Origin: Adiantum capillus-veneris
Taxonomy: Eukaryota > Streptophyta > Polypodiopsida > Polypodiales > Pteridaceae
Length of the DNA stretch: 64,000 bases
Direction of reading: 5' to 3'
Assembly: GCA_014529385.2 (NCBI GenBank)
Contig: CM043944.1
Coordinates: 55,785,768-55,849,767, forward strand
Position 1 is the first letter of the stretch. Each line of letters opens with the position of its first letter. A model generated the notes under the pieces. That model did no database searches. It worked only from the letters and a program-made list of their open reading frames with translations, and was not told the DNA's origin. The position numbers and the translations under genes are program-made. Of the stretch, positions 24,170 to 40,969 are shown piece after piece.

Positions 24170-25410
24170 TTGATAGGTTTGTGATCCCATATTTTATTGA
24201 GAGAGTTTAGGAGCTTCAATAACAAAATCTACATAGCTGGAGCAAGTTTAAAGATGTTGTCATCCGAGAATGATGGGATCCAAGCATGTATGAAGATGAT
24301 GAGGATTGTGTCAATATGCCTACTTATGCGGAGGTTTACAAGCAGATTAGGGCTAAGTTGGAAAGTTCTATTAATGAATGCTTGCTTGAGGATGATAGGC
24401 TATTACAAGATAAAGATGATGAAGAGGTTGTCCAAGTTGTCTATGCATAGCTTGGAATTGCAGATTCCATGTTAATGGCCAAAGTTGAAGACTTACAGGG
24501 TTGAGAAAAGCATGAGGATTTAGAGGGTCTGTATACACAGGAGGGTTCAGAGGGTGTAGATGTACATGAGCATCTACATGACTTGTGTATATCAGATTTA
24601 CAGGGTTTGGATATACCAGATTTTAAGGGCTTGGATGTGCAAGAGCACATGATTGCAGAGATGCAAAGTAATGATTTAGAGAAGGTACAGACTCCTTCTT
24701 TACCAAGAGTTTGTGACAAAGGCTCACTTTATGGCAGAATGATCATGAAGTTGATGATGCTTATCTAGAGGGGGTGCACAAAAAAGTGCAATCTCTTGGT
24801 GTTGCATATGATTGGTTGCATTGTGCCGATGATATGGACAAGACAGTCGATGAAATTTCCATTGTGCATGCTGAGCTTTGTGCTATAGAAATTCAAAGAT
24901 ATTTGGATGAGGGGGAGAAACTTGATGAGCAGTCTACAACAAATGTGGCTAGTATTAATAGTATGTGTGGAAAGTCTAGTTTGCAGCTTGAGATATGCAG
25001 GATAGCGGAATGTTCTGAAGCGGTGGACCTTGAGCTTATATGCTTATTGGATGAAGCTTTAGAAGGCTTCTCAATTACAAATTCAAAGGGTACCGAGAAA
25101 TTTGGTTTCATGCATAAGCACCTTTATCCAGAGGTGGTTGATGATGACCTTATGCAGTTGTTGGATGATGCTCTATTGGGTTTTTGGCCTATACACACTA
25201 GGGGAATGTTTTTTGATGCATCTCGGGAGTCTGATGAAGAGGATTTTTCTAGAGACTTGATGTATCCAGTTATGCATGATCGGACTTTTGATGCTAGAGG
25301 GGGTGAAGGTGAATTACCAATCCTCCTTCCTGTGATTGATGATCAACAATTGGATGAAACAGTTGCACAAGAGATATGGTGGTTTCTAGTGATACCTGCT
25401 GTTGTATGAT
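24170..25410 (+). pseudogene. Acidic ORF relic of unknown family
   Basis: A long decayed coding region. Its first part has stops or frameshifts (readable pieces SWSKFKDVVIRE, DPSMYEDDEDCVNMPTYAEV, ECLLEDDRLLQDKDDEEVV, and DLQGLDIPDFKGLDVQEH). The second part is an intact 211-codon ORF at 24774-25409, rich in Asp and Glu with repeated 'LLDEAL/LLDDAL' phrases (about residues 91 and 126). There is no transmembrane segment, zinc finger or nuclease motif. The length and decay pattern suggest an accessory or gag-adjacent ORF of a large LTR retrotransposon, but I do not recognise the family. Confidence 0.4.
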
Positions 25411-25825
25411 ACTTTCTGTTACCCTATGATGTAGGGGATATTGAGCTAGCTTTTGATCCAAAAGGAAGCAATTATATGCATGGTCAAGAGAAATTGATCG
25501 ATGTGTAGTTTTTGATCCGGGTGGAGATGGATATGTGCAGTGTTTGGGGGGATTGACTTATATACTGAGGCGGTCCGGGGCGGGCAACAAGAAGAGTGGC
25601 CTCTAGACACCCTTCAAGGCTCCCGTGCTGCTCAATGGGGCTGGGGCACAACACAACACAAACCAAAACAACAAACCCACCGCCAAATCCCAACTACACA
25701 AGGGGCACCACCTAGTTTAAGAGCGAACTAGGACGCAAAAGAGGAGAATCGTTAGAGCAACCAACAAACAAGCAAGGAATTACACTAACCCTAACACCAA
25801 TGGAATACTCTCACACATAAAACAC
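25411..25825. other. Unassigned flank of the acidic ORF
   Basis: One short frame near 25495-25560 encodes VVFDPGGDGYVQCLGG, whose DPGG echoes YDPGG in the relic at 28.3 kb. Otherwise nothing is identified. Confidence 0.3.
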
Positions 25826-28299
<2,474 letters not shown>

Positions 28300-28660
28300 A
28301 AAGAGCCGAAAAAACGGCTATCAATACCATATGATCCAGGTGGAGTTCATCATGATTTACAAGTTAATTCTTGTTTATACTCTATTGCTGGACAATTCTT
28401 GTGTTTTCCCTATGATCGTGGAGGAGGGAATATTCAAATAAGGCCACATGTTGCTGCAAATTTTTTTGAAGGATGCTCACAGTGGGGCAATACGTATGCA
28501 TTCACAAGTTTTTGCTTACAGTTTGGAATAATGGTTGGCACATACCAAAGGATGTGCAGGTTTAGAGGGGGTGAATGTCGTGCCCTTTGCGAGCACGGGG
28601 TGAAAGATGAAAATCTGCATATTTATTTAAGGTTTTGCCAAACTTATAAACAATGTTAAT
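28300..28660 (+). pseudogene. Open frame with DPGG and YDRGGG motifs, unknown
   Basis: The frame is open from about 28300 to a stop after 28657. It reads IPYDPGGVHHDLQVNS, then SIAGQFLCFPYDRGGGNIQI, then FRGGECRALCEHGVKD. There is no ATG at the upstream end, so it is partial. The C-terminal part aligns at DNA level with 31270-31345 ('cacggggt.aaagacga' to 'ttttgccaaact'), so it belongs to the duplicated element of this region. The function is not recognised. Confidence 0.4.
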
Positions 28661-30640
28661 AGCTGTTATGTCAGCAAGAGGAGGAGATGTATGCTTTATG
28701 TGGTTTTTTAGACCAAGAGGGCTCCAGATAGGGCCTGATAGGGAGATAGGTGAAGAATGTTCGAGGGGCTATTTTTTGGTCTTGATATGTAGAGATTGAA
28801 GTGTTGAAGGAATAGGTCTAGACGACTCGTCAAATGGAGCCATGGTGTACAAGATATGGGGCTTTGAAGTTGGAAGTGATTGCAGATCCGAGACGGATAG
28901 GCCAAGTGATGCCAGGCACTCCAAGCCAGTTTGGAGCTATGGGTGTGTAGTGCTTGATTTATGGAGTGTGTCGATCTTTGAATTGACAATCTGAGTCCTG
29001 GATGCTAAGATACGGACCATCGAAGTTTTTCCAGGGTCCAGGTTTGTGCTAGGTTGGTCGCCTCGATCGGTGTTTCATCTGGTGTTTTGTGGAGATCGAC
29101 ATGGTTTGAGAAGGTAGTGCTCAACATATGGGGCTAGTAGGAAGTTATTGCTCATGAATTGGGAACTCGGATAGCCCGATACTGCCAATTGAAATTGATG
29201 CCAGACGACGTCTATGCAATACCATGTGATTTTTTCATTTTCTTGCCGTATTGGTTGGCGAGCTCGACAAGGTCAGAAATCAACAAGGGCTTGACAAGTT
29301 GAAGTCAGGGATGGGAGCTCCTACTTGTTTTTTATGGCTCGATCATCCAACCCTTGGGCATCAAACTGCAGGGGATTGAGGTTCTAGGGAAAATTGTTTT
29401 CTTTTGGTGAATTTTTTTTGAAAGTTTGGAGGGCTTTGAGGGCCAAGCTCGTGAGGGGCCGCCACGTGTTACTAAAAAAGGCCCATATGCGGATTCAAAC
29501 TAGTTGCCCATGGGGTATTTATGCCGTATGGAGTATTCCCATTAGCATCACGAGGTGCACCCTTGGAGCTCCTATCCAACGTGGCCATGGTGGTGGCGCT
29601 GCGGGTGGGGGGTTTTGATGGTGGTGGAAGCATTGGCCAGCCGGTGGTTGGTGGTAGCTACGACGGCACCATAAGCGTATGATGACATGGCATATGGTGC
29701 CCACGTGGCTCCCGCACCCCTAAGGGCAAACCCTTTTTGAGGGGAAAATAGGGAGCACCGATGGCGCTGTCGGTGGCCTGGGTAAGCGTGAATGCATATG
29801 GGAAGTTTGGGGTGCAAGAAAGGGGGTCAAAGCGGCCCGTCACATGCCAAGGGGGGGCTAAAAATAGGGGACTTTGGAGCCAAAAATAGGAAGATGGGAT
29901 TGCTCACGCGCCCATAGGAGGCAGTTTTGGACAGTTTTTTTGGGAGGAGAACAATTTTTTTTGGGCAAGAGCTCGTTGGGGAGGCAATGAAGAAGAAGAA
30001 CCAAGGTTGTGGAGAGTGGGTGGAGTGGAAGAAGAACAAGAAAGTGTGTTTTGAGGTGCGGGAAGTTGTGAAAGAGGAAGAAGGGTGTTGTTTTGCAGAG
30101 CGAGAGGAGTAGAAGGGTGTTGTTTTGGTGAGCAAGAGGAACGAAAGAAGGAGTTTTTTTATCAACAAGATTCTCATTCGGGAAGCATCTAGCATGGGAT
30201 TCAAGAGCAAAGGAACAATACAGGGTGGGTTTTGTGCTTGGCAATTACGAGTTGTTTCCACGGGTTTGGGTTATCAGAATAGGGGATTTCAAATCAACAG
30301 GCATACCGATGTTGGTGTATGCAGCCAGTTTGTATCAAGGGTTCCAGATATCTGTTTAATGGAAACATATTCTGATTGCCAGCTCAATTAAGTGTTAATA
30401 TCTGTCCTAAGTTGGATTTTAGCCATTAACTCTATTCTGATCTATGATATTCTCTTGGAATTCTCTCTAAACACCTCGATATCATCTTATTAACACACTA
30501 AATCAGCCCTATCACACTAATTTCCCTTGCTTTGCACCTAGACTACTTCTCCGTCTATAGCTAGAAGCCAAACACTTTCCCGGTTGACCCTGGAGAGATG
30601 CGCACTTCAACAACGTGAGAGGTGCCATCCATTTGACACA
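28450..30640 (+). mobile_element. Unclassified element, copy A
   Basis: Copy A and copy B (31110-33460) share diverged blocks in the same order. The first is 'ttttgccaaact' with the region after it ('gataggtga.gaa...tgtagag.ttgaagtg.t.aa.gga.taggtctaga.g.ctc'). At the far end is the block 'ctttcccggttgaccctggagagatgcgcacttcaaca'. That end looks like an LTR end, with a purine-rich stretch and '...aaca'. No intact protein is present. Confidence 0.4.
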
Positions 30641-31109
30641 CAATTGATTGACAAATTCTAGAGAGCTTGTAGTTTTGGGATCTGCTGTAGGTATAAATAT
30701 AATCTATACTAAGCCAACTAAAATGGTTGTTTCTTTGTTTATAATCTAATTTCTATATGTTAAGTGATACTCTTTAGCGGATTGAGAAGCTGAGTAGAGC
30801 ATTTGGCATGGTTGTTCATCAAGGAGCTATTGTTATTCATCATTTACGTTGGAGCAGCCAAAAGGTGTCGATGCAAGAAAGCGTGAAAAGCAGTATCAAA
30901 GGTGCTTACAGATGCGTACCTAGATGTCAAAGCATAAGTGGAGATCCAATGTAGGCTAAGGAGTTCGTGATGTGTATGATTTATGGGGCTATATGGACTA
31001 AGGCGGAGATTCGATGCTTCAAAGAGGGTTTTCTATGTGAAAAGCATCTTGGGACTTAAAGAGCAAGTGGAGGAGTGAAGGGCATGTGGTTAGTGATAAA
31101 AAAAGAAAG
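30641..31109. other. No recognisable gene
   Basis: Spacer between copies A and B. Nothing is identified. Confidence 0.4.
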
Positions 31110-33460
<2,351 letters not shown>

Positions 33461-33904
33461 TGGAAGATATTTTAAGTTTTTGTAAATTGCTGCTTTTCAG
33501 GCTGCAAGAAGGACATAAAAGGGAACAGAGCTATGAGGGAGCCTTTTGGTGTATGTTACACCATAGCCAATCACTTGTTGGAAAAGAAGAAAGCATTGAT
33601 TGTGTCGTCTCTGGTGTTGTCTCTCCCATCCCTTCTTCTTTTGTTTTCTCTTGTGCAAAGGTGTTGGGGTGTGTAGGCTGTGTGTGAGCCCCCCAAATCA
33701 ATTGGTGTGTGTGCAAAGAGGGACGAAGAGAGAGGTGTTTTGTGTGTGGTTGAGAATCGAAAGGCGATTGCGATGGTTGAAATGAAATAAGATTTGCTTT
33801 TGTGTGTGATAGTGGGCTTGTGTGTGTGCAGCCGATTGTTTGCAGTAAAGTTTTGCCGTTTGGTGTGTTTTTTTGAGTGGATCAGGGTGCTATGATTCCA
33901 TCTG

Positions 33905-34544
33905 AGCTATAGAGAGGCTTGCGTGTGTTGTCGGGTGTTTTTCTCTTTCCCCCCTTCCAACGTTACGGATTTGTGGCTGTTGGTGGAGACCATCAGGTGG
34001 TTGATTTTGTTTTTAGTACCTTGTGAATGGAATGATTAAAATATGGCATTCTAAGTGTTTTCATGTCTCTTTGTAGTGTGATAGTTCAATGTTGTTCTTT
34101 ATTCATAGGTGTGGTGCACGACCTCCACTTTACCTTGATGAGAGCATGCCATTTTTTTGTGCAATGGACATGACTCCTACAGATACCATCATGCAACACT
34201 ACCTACTAGAGTTCGCTTACACAACTATGGATTATGGGCTTGCATGGCAAGGATACATGCAATGTAGCCCTTCTTTCATTTCTAGTCTTGTGGAGCTTTT
34301 GTGTAGGCCAAAGGTTCTTGTTTGGATTTTGGTTGTGGGACTGCTCCTTTTCTCAGAGCATGTCTCTCTTCAAGATGTTCTTGTGCAACATTGGATAGTG
34401 ATGACACTTTGATTTTGACATTTGTGTTGCTCCTACTTCATCACCAGTTTAGAGTGCACGATAGGTGAGAAGCATCGAGTTCTGCAAATGTGGTGGATGA
34501 GGAGAATAGACCTCCCACTAGGGACCCATCCGATCATTTGTGAG
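33905..34544 (+). pseudogene. Second methyltransferase-like relic (last exons)
   Basis: 34109-34544 is homologous to exon 8 of the 2.6-5.2 kb gene. It reads CGARPPLYLDESMPFF, then PSFISSLVELLCR, a one-base frameshift near 34308, then CLDFGCGTAPFLRACLSS (34319-34372; GCGTAP at 34331-34348) and LDSDDTLI. A charged tail ends at TGA 34542-34544; an extra in-frame TGA lies near 34463. A 3' splice site (tttattcatag, to 34108) precedes it. About 110 bases upstream is a donor at 33997, preceded by a possible exon 7 relic (AIERLACVVGCFSLSP) ending in the expected phase 1. Earlier exons are not visible. Confidence 0.58.
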
Positions 34545-34862
34545 ATTTCCATTTCTTTTGGTCATGGACATGTCAACTTTTGAGTGCCTCTCCTTACTTA
34601 TATTTCATTTTTGCAAGCTATGTATGTTGATTGCAATATTTGATAGCAATTAGCCAACTATTGATGTGGTTTAGAATGATTTTGCAAAAGCAAATCACTA
34701 TTCGAAGCCCGCTTATTTACTTTGATGCGTTGATATTTTCTTGAAGTGCCTTGCCAATGCATATTGAGGTTGAGGCTAAAAGGATGGTGCAAGATCCATG
34801 GTACAATGTTCAAACCGTAATCATGACTTAAAAATGGCAACAAATAATTCCCTCTCCTATGG

Positions 34863-34922
<60 letters not shown>

Positions 34923-35365
34923 CCCTGGATATCGCTCGGTTTTTGTGTTTGCTCGGTAAATCTTGCTCGGTGCTTGGTAAGACTCGTAGAAATCCTACAT
35001 GCAAGCGGCATGTACAAGATCTAAAATGGTAATAGTACAAGGCCGGCTACTATTGATTCCTCTTTGAATATCCAAAACAAGCTTTGAAGTAAAGTTGACT
35101 CATGAGATATAACTGAGATGCTTTCTACAATTTCAAAGCAATCAACTGATTGACAACTGTGGTTTCTTTCAAAAAGTCCCATAAATCCCTAGGCTCAAGT
35201 AAAAGTCTAGTGCAAGGTATGTATAGTCATTTTTCTTAGAGAAAAGGGAAAATGAGCAATTTCATATTGACTCATTACACTCTTGAGGGGGACAAGAGGT
35301 CTCGAGCATATGCGTGTGCATTGATAAGTAATCTCGCTTATTAATAGATTTCTCTTATGAAGTTT
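34545..35365. other. No recognisable gene; (GT)n array
   Basis: Contains a (GT)n array at 34866-34920. No domains are seen. Confidence 0.45.
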
Positions 35366-35560
35366 GCCAAGATGGTACTGGGGCAGCAAGGATAGCCAAG
35401 GAAAAGGGAAGATGTATAAAGAATGAATTTGGGAGACTCTATGAAGTTGTAGTCTCTACATGCCAAGGTGGTATTGAGGCAACAAGGATAGCAAAGGAAA
35501 AGGAAAGATGTATAAAGAATGAATCTGGGAGACTCTATGAAGTTGTATTCTCTACATGCA
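35366..35560. repeat. Tandem duplication, about 97-base unit
   Basis: 'gccaag.tggtact/attg.ggcagcaaggatag...gactctatgaagttgta.tctctacatg' occurs twice back to back (about 35366-35462 and 35463-35560). Confidence 0.88.
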
Positions 35561-35744
35561 GACTAAAGTTTATAGAGGTGATAGAGCAACTTTGTTGACT
35601 CTTTTTCTAGACCACAATAGACAAGCTATCTAAGAAACATACAAAAATTTGAGCTCAAGATAGGGCATTGTGATTCTCATTATGACACTATTTCTTTTGG
35701 TCAACTAGTCTTTTTGCAAAAGGAGTTCTCTTAGCTACATTAAT

Positions 35745-36245
35745 TGCTTTACACTGTGGTATGGGACACATTTGTCGAGTATCTATGTCATGCTAAATAG
35801 GATTCTCTGTTGGATTATTGTTCTCTTTGTTTGACTCAAGTAGACCATGATGATACCATTACTTTGTTTAATGTCAAGCCAACTAATATTACTGAAAAAA
35901 ACAAGAGTTCACTTAGCTCCATGGAGTACTTTACAATGTGGTATATGATGCAATTGTCGAGAATCCATGTAACTGAAGAGAAATTTCTGTTGGATAATTA
36001 TTTTCTTGTTTTGGTGAAGCAGACCATGAGCCTTGAGAAATAAGTTCAATAAGCAATGAGGATTGCTTTACAATGTGGTATGGGACAAAAATTTTGAGTA
36101 TCCATGTAGCTGAAGAGCAATTTCCGTTGGATTATTATTTTCTTGTTTTGGTCAAGCGAACCAAGAGCCTTCAGAGTTAAGTTCAATGAGCAAAGGGGAT
36201 TGCTTTACAATATGGCAAGGGACACCTCTATTGAGTATCTTTAGA
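35745..36245. repeat. Tandem array, about 136-178-base unit, 3.5 copies
   Basis: Units start with 'gctttacaatgtggtatgggaca' at about 35747, 35927, 36064 and 36200 and contain 'tctgttggattattattttcttgttttggt.aag'. The copies are diverged and non-coding. Confidence 0.75.
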
Positions 36246-36614
36246 GCTGAACATGAACTTAAGCTTTAGGAACCATTAAGGACCATGCATCTTTTGAAGG
36301 GGTGGAGAAAAAAGTAGCAAACTCTCCACTCTATAGATAGTCATACCCAAAAAAATCTCTAGATATCAGCACCATGACAATTGTACGCTTTGCTGTATGT
36401 GTCAAAGCTTGGGAACTTGCTTGTGCATTGTGTGCAAGCCTCAAAAGGCTGCAAACACACAGCTAGAGAATCCTAGCAAGCTCAAAGAACAATGATGTGT
36501 CACTCACCACTCAATGCTTCCATCGTGAAGGATCTTGTGCTGCAAAGAAGAAGGAGCTACCACCGATGATGTGCTCTACCGCCTCGCCGCTGCTGATGTC
36601 ACTGCAATGCTCGA

Positions 36615-36615
<1 letters not shown>

Positions 36616-36677
<62 letters not shown>

Positions 36678-36729
36678 CTCTCTCTTTCTCTATGTGTGTC
36701 TCTCTCTCTCTCTATCTCTCTCTCTCTAG
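36616..36729. repeat. (CA)n-(CT)n compound microsatellite
   Basis: CA runs from 36616 to 36674 and is followed by interrupted CT to 36729. Confidence 0.95.
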
Positions 36730-36984
36730 CATACACACACACATAGAAGGAGAAGGATCAAGAGCACTTCTTAGCTTACACCTTAGAGAATGATCAAAAT
36801 AGACCTTTTATAAGAATTTGACCCATTCACACATGGAAAAAAGTAGTGGCTGGTCAAAGTAATAATAGTATGGAATCAGATATGTGGTGCACCTCTCATC
36901 GGCGATCACCCAAGTACCTATAGGACCGACAAGCCTGGTCTCTGACTCAAAACAAGATGGTATTCGTCGATGTTAACTGGGTCG

Positions 36985-37290
36985 ACGCCCATTTTCCAAG
37001 GTCAGCACCAAACGATGGGGAGCGTTGGGCAGTCACCAAGCCTCCTATTCGCTCGATACAAACTCCACTGTCGTATGTAATGACTTTAGCACCAAGGCCA
37101 ACACCAACCGATAGGGAGCATTGGGTAGTCCCCAAGATTCCTATTTGCTCAGTATTGACTCCACTGTCCCAAGGTCTTTACTTCGCCTGTAATGGTTTTA
37201 ACACCAAGGTCAACACCAAGCGATAGGGAGTGTTGGGCAGTCCCCAAGCTTCCTATTTGCCCCGTATTGACTCCACTATCTGACTTGTCG
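36985..37290. repeat. Tandem array, about 100-base unit, 3 copies
   Basis: 'accaa.ggtcaacaccaa.cgatagggag.gttgggcagtccccaag.ttcctatttgc.c.gtattgactccact' occurs three times (about 36999, 37095 and 37200 onward). The ORFs on both strands follow the repeat and have no domain. Confidence 0.8.
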
Positions 37291-37368
37291 ATTAACATGC
37301 CCCCCTTCTTGATGTAGATTATTTCCTCGAAAGCTATTGAGATGAAGCCCGTTTGTTGAGGTGGAAGA

Positions 37369-37722
37369 ACATTCGAGATTGAATTTCCTTAGCCTTCATC
37401 ATCACTGTAAAATCAACCAAAATTGGCACAGTAATTGTATTCTCATATATAATAGAAAAGCATATGCGATTGTAGGCACACGAATTGATTGGTAACAGAA
37501 TATTAAACATTTTTTTAGCAGTAAAACATTAAACTGTAATAGAACATTCGAGATTGAATATCCTTAGCCTTCATCATCACTGTAAAATCAACCAAAATTG
37601 GCACAGTAATTGTATTCTCATATGTAATAGAAAAGCATATGCGATTGTAGGCACACGAATTGATTGGTAACAGAATATTAAAATTTTTTTTAGCAGTAAA
37701 ACATTAAACTGTAATATAATAA
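37369..37722. repeat. Tandem duplication, about 177-base unit
   Basis: The block from 'acattcgagattgaat' to 'aaaacattaaactgtaat' is present twice, almost identical (about 37369-37543 and 37546-37718). The high identity suggests a recent duplication. Confidence 0.92.
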
Positions 37723-38518
37723 AATGCATAAGCGCTCGTAAAGGTCAAAAAAATAAACAAGTATGGGGTCGCTAATTTAACGGGGTTGAAAGGCACTAGA
37801 GGTCAACTATTAATACCATGGGCAAGCTTCTCAATTTTCTCTGGTCAATTAAGCTGTTTAATCATGAGAGCCAAGTATTTCATGTCAGAGGACTGACTAG
37901 AGGCTATACCTAGAAGACCTTGTAGTTTAAACTACGATGAAAGGAATTGCTCATGAAATCATCACCTGAATTATTCCTTTGTTTGAACCCCCAAAGTTTT
38001 GATGTGTGTGCTTATTTTGTATGCCTTGGGTTTTTTGATTTTCAAGGAAAAGCGCCCACACTAGTAACCTCTAGGGCTCTAGTACCATGGGCAATACATG
38101 TGAGTGAAGTACCAAATCAAGCTAGGATTTCTCTTCCAGCTTAAGATTTTACATTGTGACACTTTTGAATTTTTGGTTTGTTTGTTTTCAGCATTTTAAT
38201 TTTGTAACCTTGGGGGTTCATATAACACTGTTACCCTCCCCACGCTCATCACAATAGTAAACTCCCTTTATAATACTTAAGCTAAAGGTTAATAGGGGCT
38301 AAGCCCACTAGAAAACCCTAGTACATTGCACACAATGATGCCTAAATTGGCTTAAGAACCTAAAGTAACCATTGATTATTAAGAAGGCGTTCCCCATGGT
38401 ATTAAGAGAAGATCTCTAACTCCTAACTTGGTCAAACTAGCTTAGTCAGATTGCTTGATTTTGAAACCTAGACAAGGGATTATGACAAAAAAGTATATAT
38501 AATCTAATGTTTAATCTA

Positions 38519-38707
38519 AGAAATTATGTGGAATATTGAGCTACCGGTTACGTTTAAAGTAGATAGAAATGGATGCAAAAACAAAGACAAGGGGCAATGC
38601 TAATGGTCAAGAAATTATGTGGAATATTGAGCTACCAATTACGTTTAAAGTAGATAGACATGGATGCAAAAACAAAGACAAGGGGCAATGCTAATGGTCA
38701 AGAAACA
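38519..38707. repeat. Tandem duplication, about 93-base unit
   Basis: 'agaaattatgtggaatattgagctacc' to 'ggggcaatgctaatggtca' occurs twice in direct succession with only a few differences. Confidence 0.92.
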
Positions 38708-38944
38708 CTTATTCGTGCTGATGATCATGCTTGATTTGAAGAGTGAACAAGATAAAGACTCCATGAAGTTCAAAGTCCTAACATCTTGTACACACTAGAA
38801 AACAAAGAAATACCTCTAGGAGGCACATTAGTGGGAAGAGGCACCAACCTTTATTGAACACAATCAAATAACATAAGGAACCCTAACCTACTTATTTGCA
38901 CTCCCCCTAGAGAGTCAAGGGAATAGGATATTGTAGAAATTGGG

Positions 38945-39377
38945 AGGGAACCCTAAGGCTAAACTCCTATCCTCATCATCATCAAGAAAAACGAAGTCAT
39001 CATCCGTGAGACCATATGTGAAATCCGTGTAATCATGTAACTCTTCCTCATCACCAGAGGAAAAAAATGTTCACAAAGAACATCTCTAGATGCCTATAGT
39101 CATCTTGGTCGAGAGGATAGTCTTGTGTAATCGGGGAGACATCCTGTACTAAGTATGGATCAGTTGTGGTCAAGAGACATATCAGCCATTCTAATTCCTC
39201 AAAATTCCTCTCACACACTAGCGTATCTACCAAATCCCATTCACATGCAAGCACCGGGTAGACTATGTGAAACACTTGTGCAAAGTAAAGAGGGTACCTC
39301 TCACCCAAGGTAGGAGTGGATGATTCTATCATATTAGCCATATCCGTACACACAAATAGATGATGGTTAGAGTGCAA
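38945..39377 (-). pseudogene. Acidic minus-strand ORF in the gypsy 3' region
   Basis: A 108-residue ORF (39377 to 39051) contains CEWDLVDTLVCERNFEELEW and DYPLDQDDYRHLEMFF. At a run of seven T residues (minus strand, near 39060) the frame shifts and continues as SSGDEEELHDYTDFTYG and DDDFVFLDDDEDRSLA to about 38945. The acidic composition resembles the linkers of the neighbouring gypsy elements. The family is not recognised, and it may be an extra ORF of the minus-strand gypsy element. Confidence 0.35.
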
Positions 39378-39544
39378 ATATTATGAGGGTTGTGTCAAAA
39401 GGTTGTATCTTTGTGCATAATGTGTTTTTATGATTTTGTGTTATGTATAGAACTCGTAGGTTCTCAGATTTTTGTTTGGTGGCTCTTGCTCTTCTACTTT
39501 TATTTTTGTTTTTTTTGTGAGTATAAGGCTTTATATATACATTC

Positions 39545-40006
39545 ATTAGGAAGAGAATGGGGTCGAGAAGGGCCTCTTTATTTGGCACTTTAAGGAAGTC
39601 AAACCTTCAATATTATGAAAGTAATCAAAGGATAGCTTTTAAACTCAAACAAGCAAAACGATTGGTTTATTTGAATTCAAATTTCCCCCCAAAATGGATT
39701 TTAAAATATAGCAGGTAAAACCATATCATGTAGCATATCTATGGAAAGAGCTCAATGTGTAGATTCTAGATATATGATCTCCGCTCAAATCGAAGATCGT
39801 ATGTGGAATTTATGGAAGGCCAAAAATCATAAAATCTTCCACCTCCTTTTTGGGGGGAAAAATGCATCCTTTGACCACTCTTATACATCTCTAACACACC
39901 CACCATTCTTGCACACATGGCGTACACCTTATTTTCAAAATGTTAATCACCTCCATAAGCTCATGGAAAATAAAGAGGCCCTCCTAGACCCCATCCTCTT
40001 CCTAAT
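39545..40006. repeat. Inverted repeat, 39-base arms, 462 bases end to end
   Basis: The left arm (39545-39583, 'attaggaagag...') pairs with the right arm (39968-40006, '...cttcctaat') with about three mismatches. The arms encode related peptides on opposite strands (NKEALLDPILFL). This could be a fold-back element or an inverted duplication. Confidence 0.7.
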
Positions 40007-40349
40007 ATCCCTAAGATTGGGAGATTGAGAGGTCAGGGAGGAGGGTTGAGAGGGGAGTGAGTGAATGATGACTGTTAGCAAGCACCCCCCCCTTCCTTTG
40101 GTAGATCATACCTTTCGTAATAATATTGTCACCTTTTGAAACCAATTGCTCCAAGTTGTTATGGGTGAAGGCTTTAACCAATAGTCTTTGACCACCCTAT
40201 GCATTTCATCTAGTTGCAAGGGTGGTAAGGTACTCTCCTATGAATTTATTTGCAACGTTGTTGTAGGTGGTGAACTTAAAACAGGAGGTGCAAATTCTTT
40301 TTTGTTTGTATGGATATGCACAATGGAGGTGGAGGTTGTGTCGAAGGTT

Positions 40350-40868
40350 CTATTTTCGTATATGAACTACATGAAGAGCAAGAAGCTTCATTTGACTTCC
40401 CTGTTCTCTTGAGCTAGGTGGAACAAATTGTTCTTTCTTTGGTACCCAAACTATCTCTGGAGCGGGTGTGTAGCATTCTGTGATTTTTTTCTTTCCGCGA
40501 TCTTCAATTTGTTTTAGAGCTACAGGATTGGGCTCACATGGGTCAGGTGACAGGTAAGAGCACAATTTATGTTTTGGCACCCAGATTTGATCATTCCCTT
40601 CATAGTAGCCTTGGGCTTCCAATAGTTTTTTAAGAATCCAATGCAACGTTTCGTTACATTTCTTGGGGAGATTGGGACGTCTCTTACTAGGCTCCTGTTT
40701 TTTAGTACTAGCTATGGTCGCTAAAGAAGCTTTAGGGACCCACTTGTATGTTTTCTTTGTTATATTAGGATGGGTCTTGTGTGCCTCAAGCTTTATTCCA
40801 ATGACAGAAGTTGAAGCTCTAGAGAGTTGAGCTATGGGGACGAATGGTTCAACCTCTTGGACATGCAA
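40350..40868 (-). pseudogene. ORF with repeated WVPK motif
   Basis: A 172-residue minus-strand ORF. Basic and proline-rich, it repeats the motif three times: TYKWVPKASL, QIWVPKHKL and IVWVPKKEQF, spaced about 55 and 45 residues apart. There is no other domain. It lies downstream of the retropepsin-like segment and integrase of the minus-strand gypsy element, so it may be an accessory ORF or the gag tail of another element. The opening MHVQEVEPFVPIAQLS has no clear start context. Confidence 0.4.
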
Positions 40869-40969
40869 TGTTTAGGGTTTTATTTCCTTAAGAGGCGATA
40901 TCTCAAGGACTATGGCTTGATTGGCAGGGCTAAGAGTTGGTTTTTGCATTGTGACCCCCCCAGTCCCCC

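Noticed and set aside
36985-37290. CRISPR-like array
   Set aside because: Only three units of about 100 bases with no constant repeat/variable spacer pattern. Ordinary tandem duplication in a eukaryotic genome.
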